This document shows, one piece after another, positions 19,700 through 29,204 of a stretch of 64,000 nucleotides of DNA (positions are counted from its first letter, which is position 1; each line of letters opens with the position of its first letter). The DNA comes from Neobacillus pocheonensis. Lineage in GTDB: Bacteria; Bacillota; Bacilli; Bacillales; Cytobacillaceae. The stretch spans positions 2,046,001 to 2,110,000 of the forward strand of contig JAMQCR010000001.1 in assembly GCA_023702235.1 (NCBI GenBank), written 5' to 3'. A model generated the notes under the pieces. It made no database searches. It was not told the origin of the DNA and saw only the letters and a program-made list of their open reading frames with translations. The position numbers were made by a program, and so were the translations under genes.

Positions 19700-20010
19700 T
19701 TCACTGCCTCCCCTTTTCTGTTCACTGGATATTTCTCTGCATTTTTAATCATTTTTCTAGAGACTTCTTCTTCAAGGTTAATCTCCATTTTATCGGCAAG
19801 TTGGATTAAATAAATTAAAATATCGGCTACCTCTTCTTTAATATTTTCTTTTGATTCCGCTAAGGCTTCTTTACTCGTTTTCCATTGAAAGTTCTCAAGC
19901 AATTCATTTGCTTCTAGGGAAATGGAAATAGCCAAATCTTTTTCGTTGTGATACTTTTTCCAATCCCTTTCATCACGGAAGGCTAAAACTTCTTGTATTA
20001 TTTCTTTCAT
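19696..20010 (-). CDS. MazG-like nucleotide pyrophosphohydrolase
   Basis: A 104-residue protein of the MazG/dCTP-pyrophosphatase-like family. The metal-binding pattern is EANELLENFQW followed by EEVADILIYLIQLADKM (ExxE...ExxD). Such enzymes clear non-canonical or excess NTPs. It overlaps the nuclease-helicase start by 4 bases (ATGA), so the two are translationally coupled and probably work together. The pair is a candidate for a phage-related or nucleotide-stress function; that is inference. It has an ATG but only a weak upstream purine run. Confidence 0.85.
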   Translation of the reverse strand: MKEIIQEVLAFRDERDWKKYHNEKDLAISISLEANELLENFQWKTSKEALAESKENIKEEVADILIYLIQLADKMEINLEEEVSRKMIKNAEKYPVNRKGEAVK

Positions 20011-20204
20011 TTTGCTCGATCCTATTGACCACTTAAAAAATAGTACTATTGTTTTATTACCTTATTTTAACACTTGGTGTTTTGTAAATTCACATAAATG
20101 TATCAAAAATCCAAATAACTTCCCTATCACAAGGTATTAAACTTACATTGGATCATCAATTTCCAAATAGTTTCTCCTTTTATCAAAATTAACACCTGAG
20201 TAAT

Positions 20205-20244
20205 AAAAGAACCCTGAATAACAAGTGTTATCAGAGTTCTTTTT
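20205..20244. terminator. Bidirectional terminator-like hairpin
   Basis: AAAAGAACCCTGA pairs with TCAGAGTTCTTTT around a hairpin loop. It lies just past the end of the decayed minus-strand gene at 20277. Confidence 0.65.
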
Positions 20245-20276
20245 GAATCAAAAAAATAAATCTTTAATGAATAATT

Positions 20277-20512
20277 CTAACATTTAATAACGATTTTTTT
20301 CACATGATCCCAACCTAATTCGTTATTTTTATAGTCAAGTAATGGGGATATCTCCTCCATTACAGTTTGTACACACCAAACGGTCGCTATTTTACCAAAA
20401 GCCCTTTATTCCATTGCATAACTACAACGTCCAATTGAGAATTATGTACCTTATTTTCCCCTGAAATCACTTCATTCCATAATTTAATAACATCAGTGGC
20501 TAATGAAGGGTC
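20277..20512 (-). pseudogene. Decayed hypothetical gene
   Basis: Two frames join at an A run near 20392: DPSLATDVIKLWNEVISGEN...MQWNKGLL and then GKIATVWCVQTVMEEISPLL...NELGWDHVKKIVIKC. A stop precedes the first part, so the 5' end is missing. No family recognised. The codon pattern and single-indel join argue for a former gene. Confidence 0.45.
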
Positions 20513-20866
20513 TTATAAGTTCCACTGCCATCATAGTATATTCTTTTATGTATCAATCCAAAATATCTTATAGTTAGATTTTTATTAACAAGTAACTTAA
20601 TTGTTGTTCATTGGACAAGCAAAGAGAACAGTACTTTGATAAAGATCTTTGCTAATAGTAGGTCTTTTCCATTGTAATTAGGTGTTATGGATAAAACAAT
20701 TGCAATAGATAAAAAATCTTTTATCACTCCCCAACCAATAACAGTCTTCCACGAAAATGGAACAGATTTTGAGAATTAAACATTAGCAGTCGAAAATCTC
20801 AAAAAACCTCAATTACTTATGATACGGTTCACCGCAAAGCATATAAATGAGGTTTTCTATTTTTTA
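20513..20866. other. Intergenic stretch with terminator
   Basis: No supportable gene. At 20801-20857 AAAACCTCA pairs with TGAGGTTTT over a long loop, forming the minus-strand terminator of the J-domain gene. Confidence 0.5.
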
Positions 20867-21259
20867 CTATTTCTTTTTATTTAAATACGTATTTCCCAAA
20901 ACTCCAATTAAAATAATAGCTGCATTTATGATTACAGGTGTAAGGGTAACCTGTTTTCGATTTTTCCTCTGTATATTTAGTATATTTATCGAAGGATTCG
21001 TTTTAGCAAGAGCTTCCTGATTTAGATTATGTGTGACGTTATGAGCTTTTTTGAAAAGGAGATCGTCATACCTCTTTCTTTTTTCAACATTTTTAAGAAT
21101 TTCAAATGCTTCTTTAACTCTTTTAAACTGTTCAGCGTTCCCTTTTTCTTTATCTGGATGTAGGTCTTTTACTTTTTTTCGAAAAGCTTCTTTAATTTCA
21201 CTAAAAGTTGCATCATAGGGTACGTCTAAAATACGATAGTAATTTCCAATGGATCCCAT
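20867..21259 (-). CDS. Short J-domain protein with C-terminal membrane anchor
   Basis: The 130-residue product has a DnaJ domain at residues 5-66, including NYYRILDVPYDATFSEIK and the Hsp70-activating HPD in KDLHPDKEKGN. A linker follows, then one membrane helix near residues 108-124 and a Lys tail. It lacks the zinc-finger and substrate domains of DnaJ, so it is a J-protein that would recruit DnaK to the membrane. GAGGGTGG precedes the ATG. Stand-alone gene with its own terminator. Confidence 0.85.
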   Translation of the reverse strand: MGSIGNYYRILDVPYDATFSEIKEAFRKKVKDLHPDKEKGNAEQFKRVKEAFEILKNVEKRKRYDDLLFKKAHNVTHNLNQEALAKTNPSINILNIQRKNRKQVTLTPVIINAAIILIGVLGNTYLNKKK

Positions 21260-21784
21260 GTATTTTCCACCCTCTTTTGGTTAAAATAGCTCCTGCTTTC
21301 CAGTTTTAATCCTTCCAAAATATTATTCTGGTTCTTTATAAAATATTCGTGTTTGAAGTATAGCATTATATGCATTTGCCCTTCATTATAGGTCACATAT
21401 GAAAAAAAGAAATGAGTTTAATCTACTATATTAATAGATAGATTTAAAAGTTATTGTTTTTTGCTGTTTTCTGCATAAAAAAGCACATGTCACTAACTAA
21501 TGCCCGTTTAGGATAGGTTATTCCCCAAACTAATCGGTCATTGGAATACGTTTGCTTATTAAAATGGTTATCGTTCAATTTGTATCCCTTCAGAATAACC
21601 TCCTTTGTTAATTTGATTAGGTTGGCCGACCCAGTCAAATTGTAACAAAAGAGGTTTATTTTTCACTCCTGGATTTAAGCTTTTTTGACCACCAGCCTGG
21701 CCAGTCATATTCGTTTCACAATAAAAACAGAGGCATTGTTGTGACTGCCCCTGTTGATATATATATTGATATTTTCAAGAAGTC
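21260..21784. other. Intergenic stretch with a doubtful 64-codon frame
   Basis: The only frame of note (21444-21638, minus) begins with TTG and holds GGAGG inside it rather than before it. Its product (YSNDRLVWGITYPKRALV) matches nothing I know. Probably a remnant. Confidence 0.35.
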
Positions 21785-23163
21785 TTAAGAAACACGTTTG
21801 GTATGGTCATCCCCCGCTGCACGCTTTCCGATGCCAAAGGCGTAATAACTGATGGAAACAAGCGCCAGAAAAACAATCCCTACAACAAGAGATACACGAG
21901 TATCTTTATTAAACCACATTGCTATTAATATTAGAACCAGAAAAGCGATTGTCAGGTAGTTTGATACAGGGGCAAAAGGCATTTTGAATGAATGATTGTC
22001 CATTTTTTCACCCTTCACTTTTCTGAATTGAATTTGGCTTATCAGAATAACAAACCACGGAACCATCCCCGGAAGTACACTAGCACTATATACATAGACG
22101 AATAAATTTTTTGGTGCAATATAACTTAAAATAATGCCCACTGCCAAACCAACCAGTACACCAATCGTACTTAAAAGGGGTACCCCATTAGAAGATAGTT
22201 TCGTAAAGCTTTTTGGTGCTTGTCCATTTACGCCTAATGTGTAAAGCATTGGCCTGCACTGTAAATCCCGCTGTTACACCCGGACATTGCAGAAGTGATG
22301 ACAACAAAGTTAATAATTCCGGCTGCCGCTGTAATTCCAAGTTTTGCAAATGTTGCAACAAACGGACTGCCAATTGAATGTAGTTGGTTCCATGGGTAAA
22401 CTGTCACAATCACAAAGATTGCCCCAATGTAAAAAATTAAAATGCGCCAAATAATGCTTTGGGTCGCTTTTGTTAACGTTTTTTGCGGATCTTTTGCTTC
22501 TCCGGCTGTAATCCCGATTAATTCGACACCTTGATATGCCCCAATAACAAGTGACAGAGCAAAAAAGAATCCTGACCAACCACCTGTAAAGAAGCCGCCA
22601 TGTTCCCAAAGGTTTGCCAACCCAGTTGGGGTTCCTTCATTGCCAATTCCGAAGAAAATGAGACCAAATCCGGCAACTATCATGATTAAAATAGTGACGA
22701 CTTTTATCAACGAAAACCAAAATTCAAATTCACCAAATGATTTAACCGAAATTAAGTTGGCCCCAAGAATCACAAAGGCAACTAAACCCGGAATCCAAGC
22801 GGGTAAATGCGGGAACCAATAATGCATGTATGCCCCAATGGCAATAATTTCTGACATCCCGACAATCACCCATTGAAACCAGTTGCTCCATGCCGTTAAA
22901 TACCCCGCTATTGGATGGATATACTTATAGCCGAAAGTTGCGAAGGAGCCCGTGCTTGGCTCCACATATAACATTTCTCCCATTGCCCGCATAATAAAAA
23001 AGATAAAAATCCCTGCAATGATATAGGCAAGCAGTACAGACGGACCCGTCCATTGAATCGTACTTGCTGAACCCATAAATAATCCGACACCAATTGTACC
23101 GCCCAACGCAATCATCTGAATATGACGTGATTTTAATCCTCTCTTTAATTCTTTCTTTTCCAC
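21785..23163 (-). pseudogene. Amino-acid permease (APC family), one frameshift
   Basis: A twelve-helix amino acid:cation symporter of the YbxG/GabP-like group. It starts GTG ([22 protein letters not shown]) with GAAGGA seven bases upstream. The substrate signature [14 protein letters not shown] is intact. Near 22243 the frame breaks: [11 protein letters not shown] instead of [20 protein letters not shown], which follows in the next frame. The intact paralogue at 50.99-52.39 kb shows the expected reading, so one base is missing. A promoter with an operator-like palindrome lies upstream. Substrate cannot be specified. Confidence 0.9.
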
Positions 23164-23219
23164 TTTGGTTTCCTTCTTCCTACTAATTTCTGTTATTTAT
23201 TTATCTGAATTATTATTCA

Positions 23220-23258
23220 ATTATAATATTACTATGTAAAAAACACAATTGTGTTTTT
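23220..23258 (-). promoter_or_regulatory. Promoter with 20-bp palindromic operator over the -35
   Basis: On the minus strand TTGTGT, a 17-base spacer and TATAAT form a sigma-A promoter. The -35 lies inside the perfect palindrome AAAAACACAATTGTGTTTTT (23239-23258), placed so that a bound dimer would block polymerase. It drives the frameshifted permease about 60 bases downstream. Confidence 0.7.
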
Positions 23259-23485
23259 CAGGAAAACACCTACTTATCTAGCTTTTTTAAATAAAAGTGT
23301 TACGAATTTTAAATTTATTTTTAAATTTTCGGATAATTTTTTTTGATTTTACCATCAGTTACTTTTAACTACTAACTAATCCGTCATCGTTAAGTAAGAT
23401 ACAAAGGATTATGGTATTTGCTATGAAAAAAAGACCTAGTATTATTTGGCCTTTATATATAAGGAATCCTCGATGTTATTCAGTT

Positions 23486-23536
23486 TGGCGGGACTGCGTG
23501 TGAATCGAACCTAACAGCGACTACATGAGCCGCTCA
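23486..23536 (-). tRNA. 3' remnant of a long-variable-arm tRNA (tRNA-Sec-like)
   Basis: On the minus strand AGCGGC and GTCGCT form a long variable arm (one GU pair), followed by GGTTCGATTC like a T loop and ending CCCGCCA with an encoded CCA. The 5' half is missing: a palindromic repeat begins just upstream. The T stem no longer pairs, so this cannot fold as a working tRNA. Variable arm and end resemble selC, but Ser or Leu tRNAs also have long arms. Confidence 0.35.
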
Positions 23537-23542
23537 TATAAA

Positions 23543-23600
23543 GTGCCAGGCACCATAAAAGGACAAATATGAAAAAATGTCTTTTTATGGTGCCTGGAAC
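23543..23600. repeat. Dispersed palindromic repeat (GTGCCAGGCACC type)
   Basis: GTGCCAGGCACCATAAAAGG and its imperfect complement form a 22-bp stem around a 14-base loop. Repeats with this GTGCCAGGCAC core are, as I recall, scattered in Bacillaceae genomes between genes. It abuts the tRNA-like remnant. Confidence 0.7.
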
Positions 23601-23658
23601 TAATATCCTAAATGTACTATCTCCAATTCGATCAGCAAAAGATCAAAAAAATCATATT

Positions 23659-23697
23659 AAAGGTAGAAGCCTTTTTTGTGTGAAGACGTCTACCTTT
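23659..23697. terminator. Terminator of the molybdenum hydroxylase operon
   Basis: AAAGGTAGA pairs with TCTACCTTT across an extended loop, just past the XdhC stop on the minus strand. Confidence 0.65.
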
Positions 23698-23709
23698 ATT
23701 TCTTCTATT

Positions 23710-24506
23710 CTAATTATCTATTAATTGTTTCACTTTCATAGGCTTTTTTTCCTTGTTTACTTTGATGATTTCTCCGATAATACTGATGGCAATTTCTTGT
23801 GTTGTTTCCGAGCCAATTTCCAATCCGATGGGAGAATGAACCTGCTCCAACTGTTCTAGTGCAACTCCTTCACTTTTTAATTTTTCAAAAATGGTTATGA
23901 CCTTGCGCTTGCTGGCGACCATCCCAACATAGGCAATCGGAAATTGCAGTGCCGTTTTTAATACAATATCATCACCATCTTTTGTAACAATCACTACGTA
24001 AGACTTTTCATTTAGGTTGGCTGAAAGCATTGCCTTTCCAATATCCTCATTCACAAAAAGGTTGGTTGCATTAGGAAAGCGTTCCTTCGTACAATAACCC
24101 ACCCTGTCATCAACAACGCAATATGGAATTTCAAGAAAATCGGCGAGCTTTGCCAACGCATAGCCTAAATGACCGGCTCCAGCCAGAACGAGTTCAGCCT
24201 GCTTGTATAGACTTCAATAAACACCCGCAACGTTCCGCCACAATTCATTTGAATTCCGTCTTTTGCATTCTTATTCAATTTGTATTCAACGATTTTCGAT
24301 TGGCCATTTTGGATCGCCTTTACACTTTCTTCGATGATATAATGTTCAGCCAAACCCCCACCGACAGTCCCTTCAATCGACCCATCACGGTATACAATCA
24401 TTTTTCCAACATGCCTGGGAGTCGAGCCCTTGGATTCAATTATCATGGCTAAAGCAAAGGTTTCGTTTTGACGCGTCAGCATGGCCACTTTTTCCATCAG
24501 TAGCAC
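23710..24506 (-). pseudogene. XdhC/CoxI-family molybdenum hydroxylase maturation factor, one frameshift
   Basis: XdhC-type proteins bind and sulfurate the molybdenum cofactor and hand it to the hydroxylase. N-terminal half: ALAMIIESKGSTPRHVGKMIV; C-terminal Rossmann half: LVLAGAGHLGYALAKLADFL and PIGLEIGSETTQEIAISI. The two halves are in different frames, broken near 24205 between VFIEVYT and KQAELV; one base restores them. Start GTG, with GGGGGGAG eight bases before. Last gene of the operon, right after the FAD subunit. Equivalent to B. subtilis pucA in family and context. Confidence 0.85.
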
Positions 24507-24531
24507 AAATAGCTCCCCCCTTTTTTAAACA

Positions 24532-25401
24532 TTAATTTAGTTGATAGTGCGACGTGCTAAGAAAATAACGTAAAAGATTTAAGGCGACTGTTTTTCTGTA
24601 TAAAGCAGTGGAACGCTGATCGTCGATTGGTTTAATGATCTTATTGAAGGCTGCCACAACCTGAGCGATCTCTGCATCTGCCAATGGTATGGTCTGCCCC
24701 AGCAACTTCTTCTCAATATCAATGGAACGAACCATTGTAGGTCCGACTGCTCCGAATGCAAAGCGAACATCATCGATTCGAGCACCATTTATCCGGATAT
24801 ATCCTGCAAACGATACTTTGGCAATGGCATCGGCGTTGCGGTTGCCGACTTTCTCAAAAACGACATGAGAATCTTCTTCGAATACGAACGGCAATATAAT
24901 ATCAGCCAAAATTTCATTGTGATCCCGCCCGACCCTTCGTGGACCTTGAATAAAATCGCTAATCGCTACTACACGATCACCATTAATGGAGCGCAGCAAA
25001 AGTTTTGCGTTGTATACATATAATAATGGCAGTGTGTCACCAGCTGGAGAAGCGTTGCAAATATTTCCTCCCAATGTCCCTCTGTTTCGAATGGCCGGAG
25101 CCGCAATCGTTTTGATTGCGTTCTTTAATGGTAGTGGAATTAACGGGTTTTCCAGTAATTCGCTATAGGTACAGCAGGCTCCGATGTGGAGATCCTTATG
25201 GTTTTGATACACCCGCTTTAGCTCAGAAAGATGATCAATAAAAACAATCGGTTTAGGGAATTTCGGAGGAACTCCCCTTCGACTTTTATGAAGGACCATG
25301 ACATCGGTGCCGCCGGCAATGATCGAACAGTTTTCTTTATTCAATTGGCTTAACGTTTGGTCTAAACGATCGAAGCGATACGCGGTTATTTTCTCTGCCA
25401 T
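24532..25401 (-). CDS. Xanthine dehydrogenase-type FAD-binding subunit
   Basis: A 289-residue CoxM/PucC-like subunit that carries FAD and passes electrons from the iron-sulfur subunit. Visible are CSIIAGGTDVMV near the N-terminus, the FAD signature IRNRGTLGGNICNASPAGD and the CO_deh_flav_C region (FGAVGPTMVRS). It overlaps the 2Fe-2S gene by 16 bases and is 25 bases before xdhC. Length is typical. Substrate (purine or other heterocycle) is not fixed by this subunit. Confidence 0.9.
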   Translation of the reverse strand: MAEKITAYRFDRLDQTLSQLNKENCSIIAGGTDVMVLHKSRRGVPPKFPKPIVFIDHLSELKRVYQNHKDLHIGACCTYSELLENPLIPLPLKNAIKTIAAPAIRNRGTLGGNICNASPAGDTLPLLYVYNAKLLLRSINGDRVVAISDFIQGPRRVGRDHNEILADIILPFVFEEDSHVVFEKVGNRNADAIAKVSFAGYIRINGARIDDVRFAFGAVGPTMVRSIDIEKKLLGQTIPLADAEIAQVVAAFNKIIKPIDDQRSTALYRKTVALNLLRYFLSTSHYQLN

Positions 25402-25862
25402 AAGCCGTCCCCTTTTTTAGCCGCTAGGTTAATCGCATCAACAATCATATTGTAGCCCGTACATCGGCACAGATTTCCGGAAATACCTTCACGAATTTCA
25501 GCCTCTGAAGGATGAGGGTTTTTGGATAATAAAGCTGCACTTGCCATGACCATCCCAGGAATGCAGTAACCGCATTGCACTCCTCCGGCAATGGAATAGC
25601 ACTCATCTAAAATCTTAAATTGTTCCGTTTCCATGACCCCTTCTATGGTTTGAATATCGGCTGCATCAATCGAGCCAATGGGAATAAGGCAGCTGTTTTG
25701 AAGTAGGTTATTCACAAACACACTGCAGGCTCCGCATTCTCCTTCACCGCAGCCTTCCTTTGTTCCGTTTAATTCAAACTCATCTCTTAATAAATCTAGT
25801 AATCTTGCTGTAGCAGGGGCGTCAGTTTCTACGGTTCTTCCATTTAGTGTGAATTTAATCAA
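25386..25862 (-). CDS. Xanthine dehydrogenase-type 2Fe-2S subunit
   Basis: A 158-residue ferredoxin-like subunit with two [2Fe-2S] clusters. The first motif is GCGEGECGACSV; the second is CGYCIPGM plus GNLCRCTGYN. These are complete and in the standard order (CoxS/PucE family). It overlaps both neighbours (4 bases with the molybdenum subunit, 16 with the FAD subunit), showing a tight operon. Confidence 0.93.
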   Translation of the reverse strand: MIKFTLNGRTVETDAPATARLLDLLRDEFELNGTKEGCGEGECGACSVFVNNLLQNSCLIPIGSIDAADIQTIEGVMETEQFKILDECYSIAGGVQCGYCIPGMVMASAALLSKNPHPSEAEIREGISGNLCRCTGYNMIVDAINLAAKKGDGLWQRK

Positions 25863-28017
25863 CCCTCTTCACCTTCTTTCATCCAAAGACTGTCAATAAT
25901 GACTTCCTGTGTAATCGGAATTTGCTGAAAAGAAGTTTGCAGTGCATCCTCGATCGCAGCTTGGACTGCTGGAGCGCCGCCGATTAACGTCAATTCACCC
26001 GCGCCTTTCGCCCCGTATGGACCATCAGCATAGGGATTATCAAAGACCTTGCTTTCGATTGGAACAACGTCCAATGAAGTCGGCGGTCCATAATCCGATA
26101 TGCTTTTTTGTAGGATTCTGCCTTGCTTTGACGTCATCTTTTCTAGATAACCGTACGCTAACCCCTGAGCCAAGCCGCCGTCAATTTGACCTTTCATAAT
26201 CCGTTCATCGATGACCTTCCCAACCTCATAATTGCCGTATACTTTTTCTAACTTAAGATTCCCTGTTAACGTATCCACTTCTATTTCCACAATATTAACT
26301 CCCCATGAATAAGCCGGGTAGGCATCGCCAGTGAAGGTCAACTCGTTCCATGGAATCATTTCACGGTGAACATAATTCTCTACTACTTCCTGTTCTACCC
26401 CTGGTTGCCACTGAGCCTTCAGTTTTTTGGCAGCCCGTTCAAGCAATTTTCCCACAATCATTGTCGTCCTGGAGGCTACGGTCGGACCAGAGTCGGGAAC
26501 CTCTTTTGTATCGGGATTAGGGTACAAAACTCTGTCAAACGGGAGGTCGAGTTCTTTGGCAACAATTTTACTCAGCGTCGTATAAATTCCTTGTCCCATA
26601 TCAGAATTTGAGATTTTTAGTGATACTTGGTCGTCCTTTGATTTAACCAGCTTCACCGTTGCTTTAATATGATCTCTTTCGCCACTGCCTGTAAATCCAC
26701 AGCCGTGGAGGAATAGCGAAGTTCCAATGCCTTTTTTATAGCGCTGATTTTGTTGATTGAAACGCTGAAAGTCTTCTTTTTTCTTTTTGTATTCTGACGA
26801 TTGAAGTAGGACCTCAATCATTTCTTCCATTAATATTGGGTCGCGGAATTTACCTTTTGTGATGGTGGGGTCTCCTTGTCTGACGAGGTATTTTCGTTTA
26901 TATTCAAGTGGGTCGATGTTTGCCAGTATACTAAGATGTCCCATATGACTCTCGATTCCGGCAAAGCTTTGTGGAGCACCAAAGCCTCTGAAGGCACCGT
27001 TCGGAACGGTATTGGTTTTTAAAACATAGCCTTTTGCATGAAAATGCGGAATTTTATAAACACCGGCACTGTTTATTAATGCGCGCTGCAGCACGACAGA
27101 ACTCAATCCTGCATTGGCTCCGCCATCAAGAAAGATATCAACACACATGCTCAAAATATTTCCTTCCTTACCAAGGGCCGTTCGATAGTTGAGTTTCGCC
27201 GGATGCCTTTTTGTCGTAACCACCATATCCTCAGAACGGTCGAACACGAGCATCACCGATTTTTTGACGGCTTTAGCAGCAACGGCTACGTGACAAGCCA
27301 TCATCGAAGGAAACTCTTCCTTGCCGCCAAAACCTCCGCCAGTAGGGCTTTGCACCACTCTGACTTCATTGTCGCCACAGGCTAAAGCACTTAACAACGC
27401 ATTTTTTATATAATAAAGACATTGCATCGATCCCTGGACGACAATTTCATCATCCTTATAAATGGCGAGCATTCCTTGTGGCTCAAGGTAGACATGCTCC
27501 TGATAACCCGTATCATATTCTTCTTCGATGATTTGATGGGCTCCCTGCTCGACAGCTGAAATGATCTCTAAGCTTTCCCCAAATTCATAGCTTGCCATTA
27601 CCCCGGATGTGGATTTTTGCTTGATCGCTTCGTCCAAAGTATAGACAGCCTGATGCTCTTCAAAATCAACCTTCACTTCATTTAGCAAACTATACAGGGT
27701 ATCCAGGTCTTCTCCAACGAGCATAAGAATCGGCTCACCAATATAATTGACCCACTCATTGGCAAAAATGGGCTGATCTTCTTTGATAATTTTGACATAA
27801 TTCGGTCCGGGGATATGCTCTGCTCCAACCGCTTCATAGCCTTCCGGAAGGTTTGGTAATTGAATGGATATGATTTTTCCATATGCAATTGGCGACCGTA
27901 CCAACACACCATAAACCATATTTTCCACTTTCACGTCACTAATATAGGGCAACTGGCCGATACTTTACCTTTATGGTCCTTTTTGGGCACTGAGTTGCTT
28001 ATGTCTTTGAGATTCAT
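25859..28017 (-). pseudogene. Xanthine dehydrogenase-type molybdopterin-binding subunit, frameshift near the N-terminus
   Basis: The catalytic subunit binds the molybdopterin cofactor. The main frame holds QSPTGGGFGGKEE, GAFRGFGAPQS and the terminal catalytic-Glu motif YGAKGAGELTLIGGAP. The frame starts only at PYISDVKVENM; the true beginning, MNLKDISNSVPKKDHKGKVS, is in another frame. It joins as GKVSGQLPYISDV if one G is restored near 27957. With it the gene has about 718 codons. Similar to B. subtilis PucD and other CoxL-like subunits. If the shift is real, a shortened protein could start internally only at a poor site. Confidence 0.85.
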
Positions 28018-28280
28018 TACAGCAACACCCTTCGACTCATTATTTTAATGGGGACATATGATTTATAGAAACCTCTTCCTACGATTTTATAAATGTGAAT
28101 GATATTTTATGATTAATATTTATGCTTGAATTGGTTTGTTTTCATTATATTTTTATTTGGGGAAACTTTACCTATTTATGTAAGAATTTTTGACTAAGTA
28201 TTTTAATTTAACTTGTTTATTTCTGATCGAAGCTCGCGCTATCTGCTTCAATCAACATGTAAAAAAATAACACCAATAAA

Positions 28281-28327
28281 AATGCAGCTTGATTCGACCT
28301 GGAAAGCTAATCGAATGAAGCTGCATT
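28281..28327. terminator. Terminator between mocA-like gene and hydroxylase operon
   Basis: AATGCAGCTT-ATTCGA pairs with TCGAAT-AAGCTGCATT. It follows the mocA-like stop on the minus strand, so the hydroxylase genes need their own promoter in the 28020-28280 gap. Confidence 0.75.
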
Positions 28328-28339
28328 GAAAAGTAAAAA

Positions 28340-28936
28340 CTATCGAGAAATTTGCGTTTTATAATAATCCATGGCTTTTTGGTAATCTTCCAGCGTATCT
28401 ACATCCATTAATACTCCCGGATCATCTACATTCATATATTTCTTTTCGAAACCATTAAGGACCATACGCAAATTACTTTCTGGATTGGTTTCAAGTATTT
28501 TCTGTTTCACTTCGCTTGATAATTTGATGGGGTGACCACCTTTATAATTAAAACTGGGAATAACTACATTCCCTTTGTGTTCTGCTATGAGCTGAACGGT
28601 CTCTTTTTTAACAAGTGGACAATCTCCGGGTGTTAATAAGAAGGTTGGGGCATTTACTTTGTTGCAGCCCTTTTGAATGGAACTAAACATTCCCTGGTTA
28701 AAGTTTTCATTATAAACTAACTTTATCTGAAATGAATAGGCATTTTTACTGCTGATTTTTGCAATTTCCTCTTGAATAATTTCCGCTTGAAACCCAGCTA
28801 CGATGATGATCCTGCTACATAATCCTTCAAATTTAGATATCGTTTGCTCCAACACGGTCATTTGCCCTAGTGGCAAAGTCATTTTATATGCATTCGCTCG
28901 GCTGGAATATCCAGCAGCTAAGATGATTGCTTCCAT
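28340..28936 (-). CDS. Molybdenum cofactor nucleotidyltransferase (MocA/PucB-like)
   Basis: A 198-residue nucleotidyltransferase that attaches CMP (or GMP) to molybdopterin to give the dinucleotide cofactor used by xanthine-dehydrogenase-type enzymes. The NTP-binding start is ILAAGYSSRANAYKMTLPLG, with PGDCPLVKKETV at the metal-binding site and GHPIKL further on. Length fits MocA. GGAGGTGACC lies before the ATG. It is upstream of the hydroxylase subunit genes in the same direction, as pucB is in B. subtilis, but a terminator separates them. Confidence 0.88.
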   Translation of the reverse strand: MEAIILAAGYSSRANAYKMTLPLGQMTVLEQTISKFEGLCSRIIIVAGFQAEIIQEEIAKISSKNAYSFQIKLVYNENFNQGMFSSIQKGCNKVNAPTFLLTPGDCPLVKKETVQLIAEHKGNVVIPSFNYKGGHPIKLSSEVKQKILETNPESNLRMVLNGFEKKYMNVDDPGVLMDVDTLEDYQKAMDYYKTQISR

Positions 28937-29204
28937 TTGGTCACCTCCGAGGATAGATCTTGTCTGACTTTTATTAATAAGAATATTATTTTACAAATTA
29001 AAATTGATGACACGACACAAAAAATAATGAAAAAATATACAAAAAAACAACTCAAAACCTAAAAGCATTACTCATGTGGCTTGATCGTATATATAATTAT
29101 CAATTCGATGCCGGCGATCACCACTTTGATCAGTCCTGCGAAAAGATTCCCAGACCTTCATTGATTTATTAGCCAAATTTAGATCTGCAGAAAGGGATGA
29201 GAAC

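Noticed and set aside
25942..26199. 85-codon plus-strand frame
   Set aside because: Antisense to the molybdenum subunit; no start signals.
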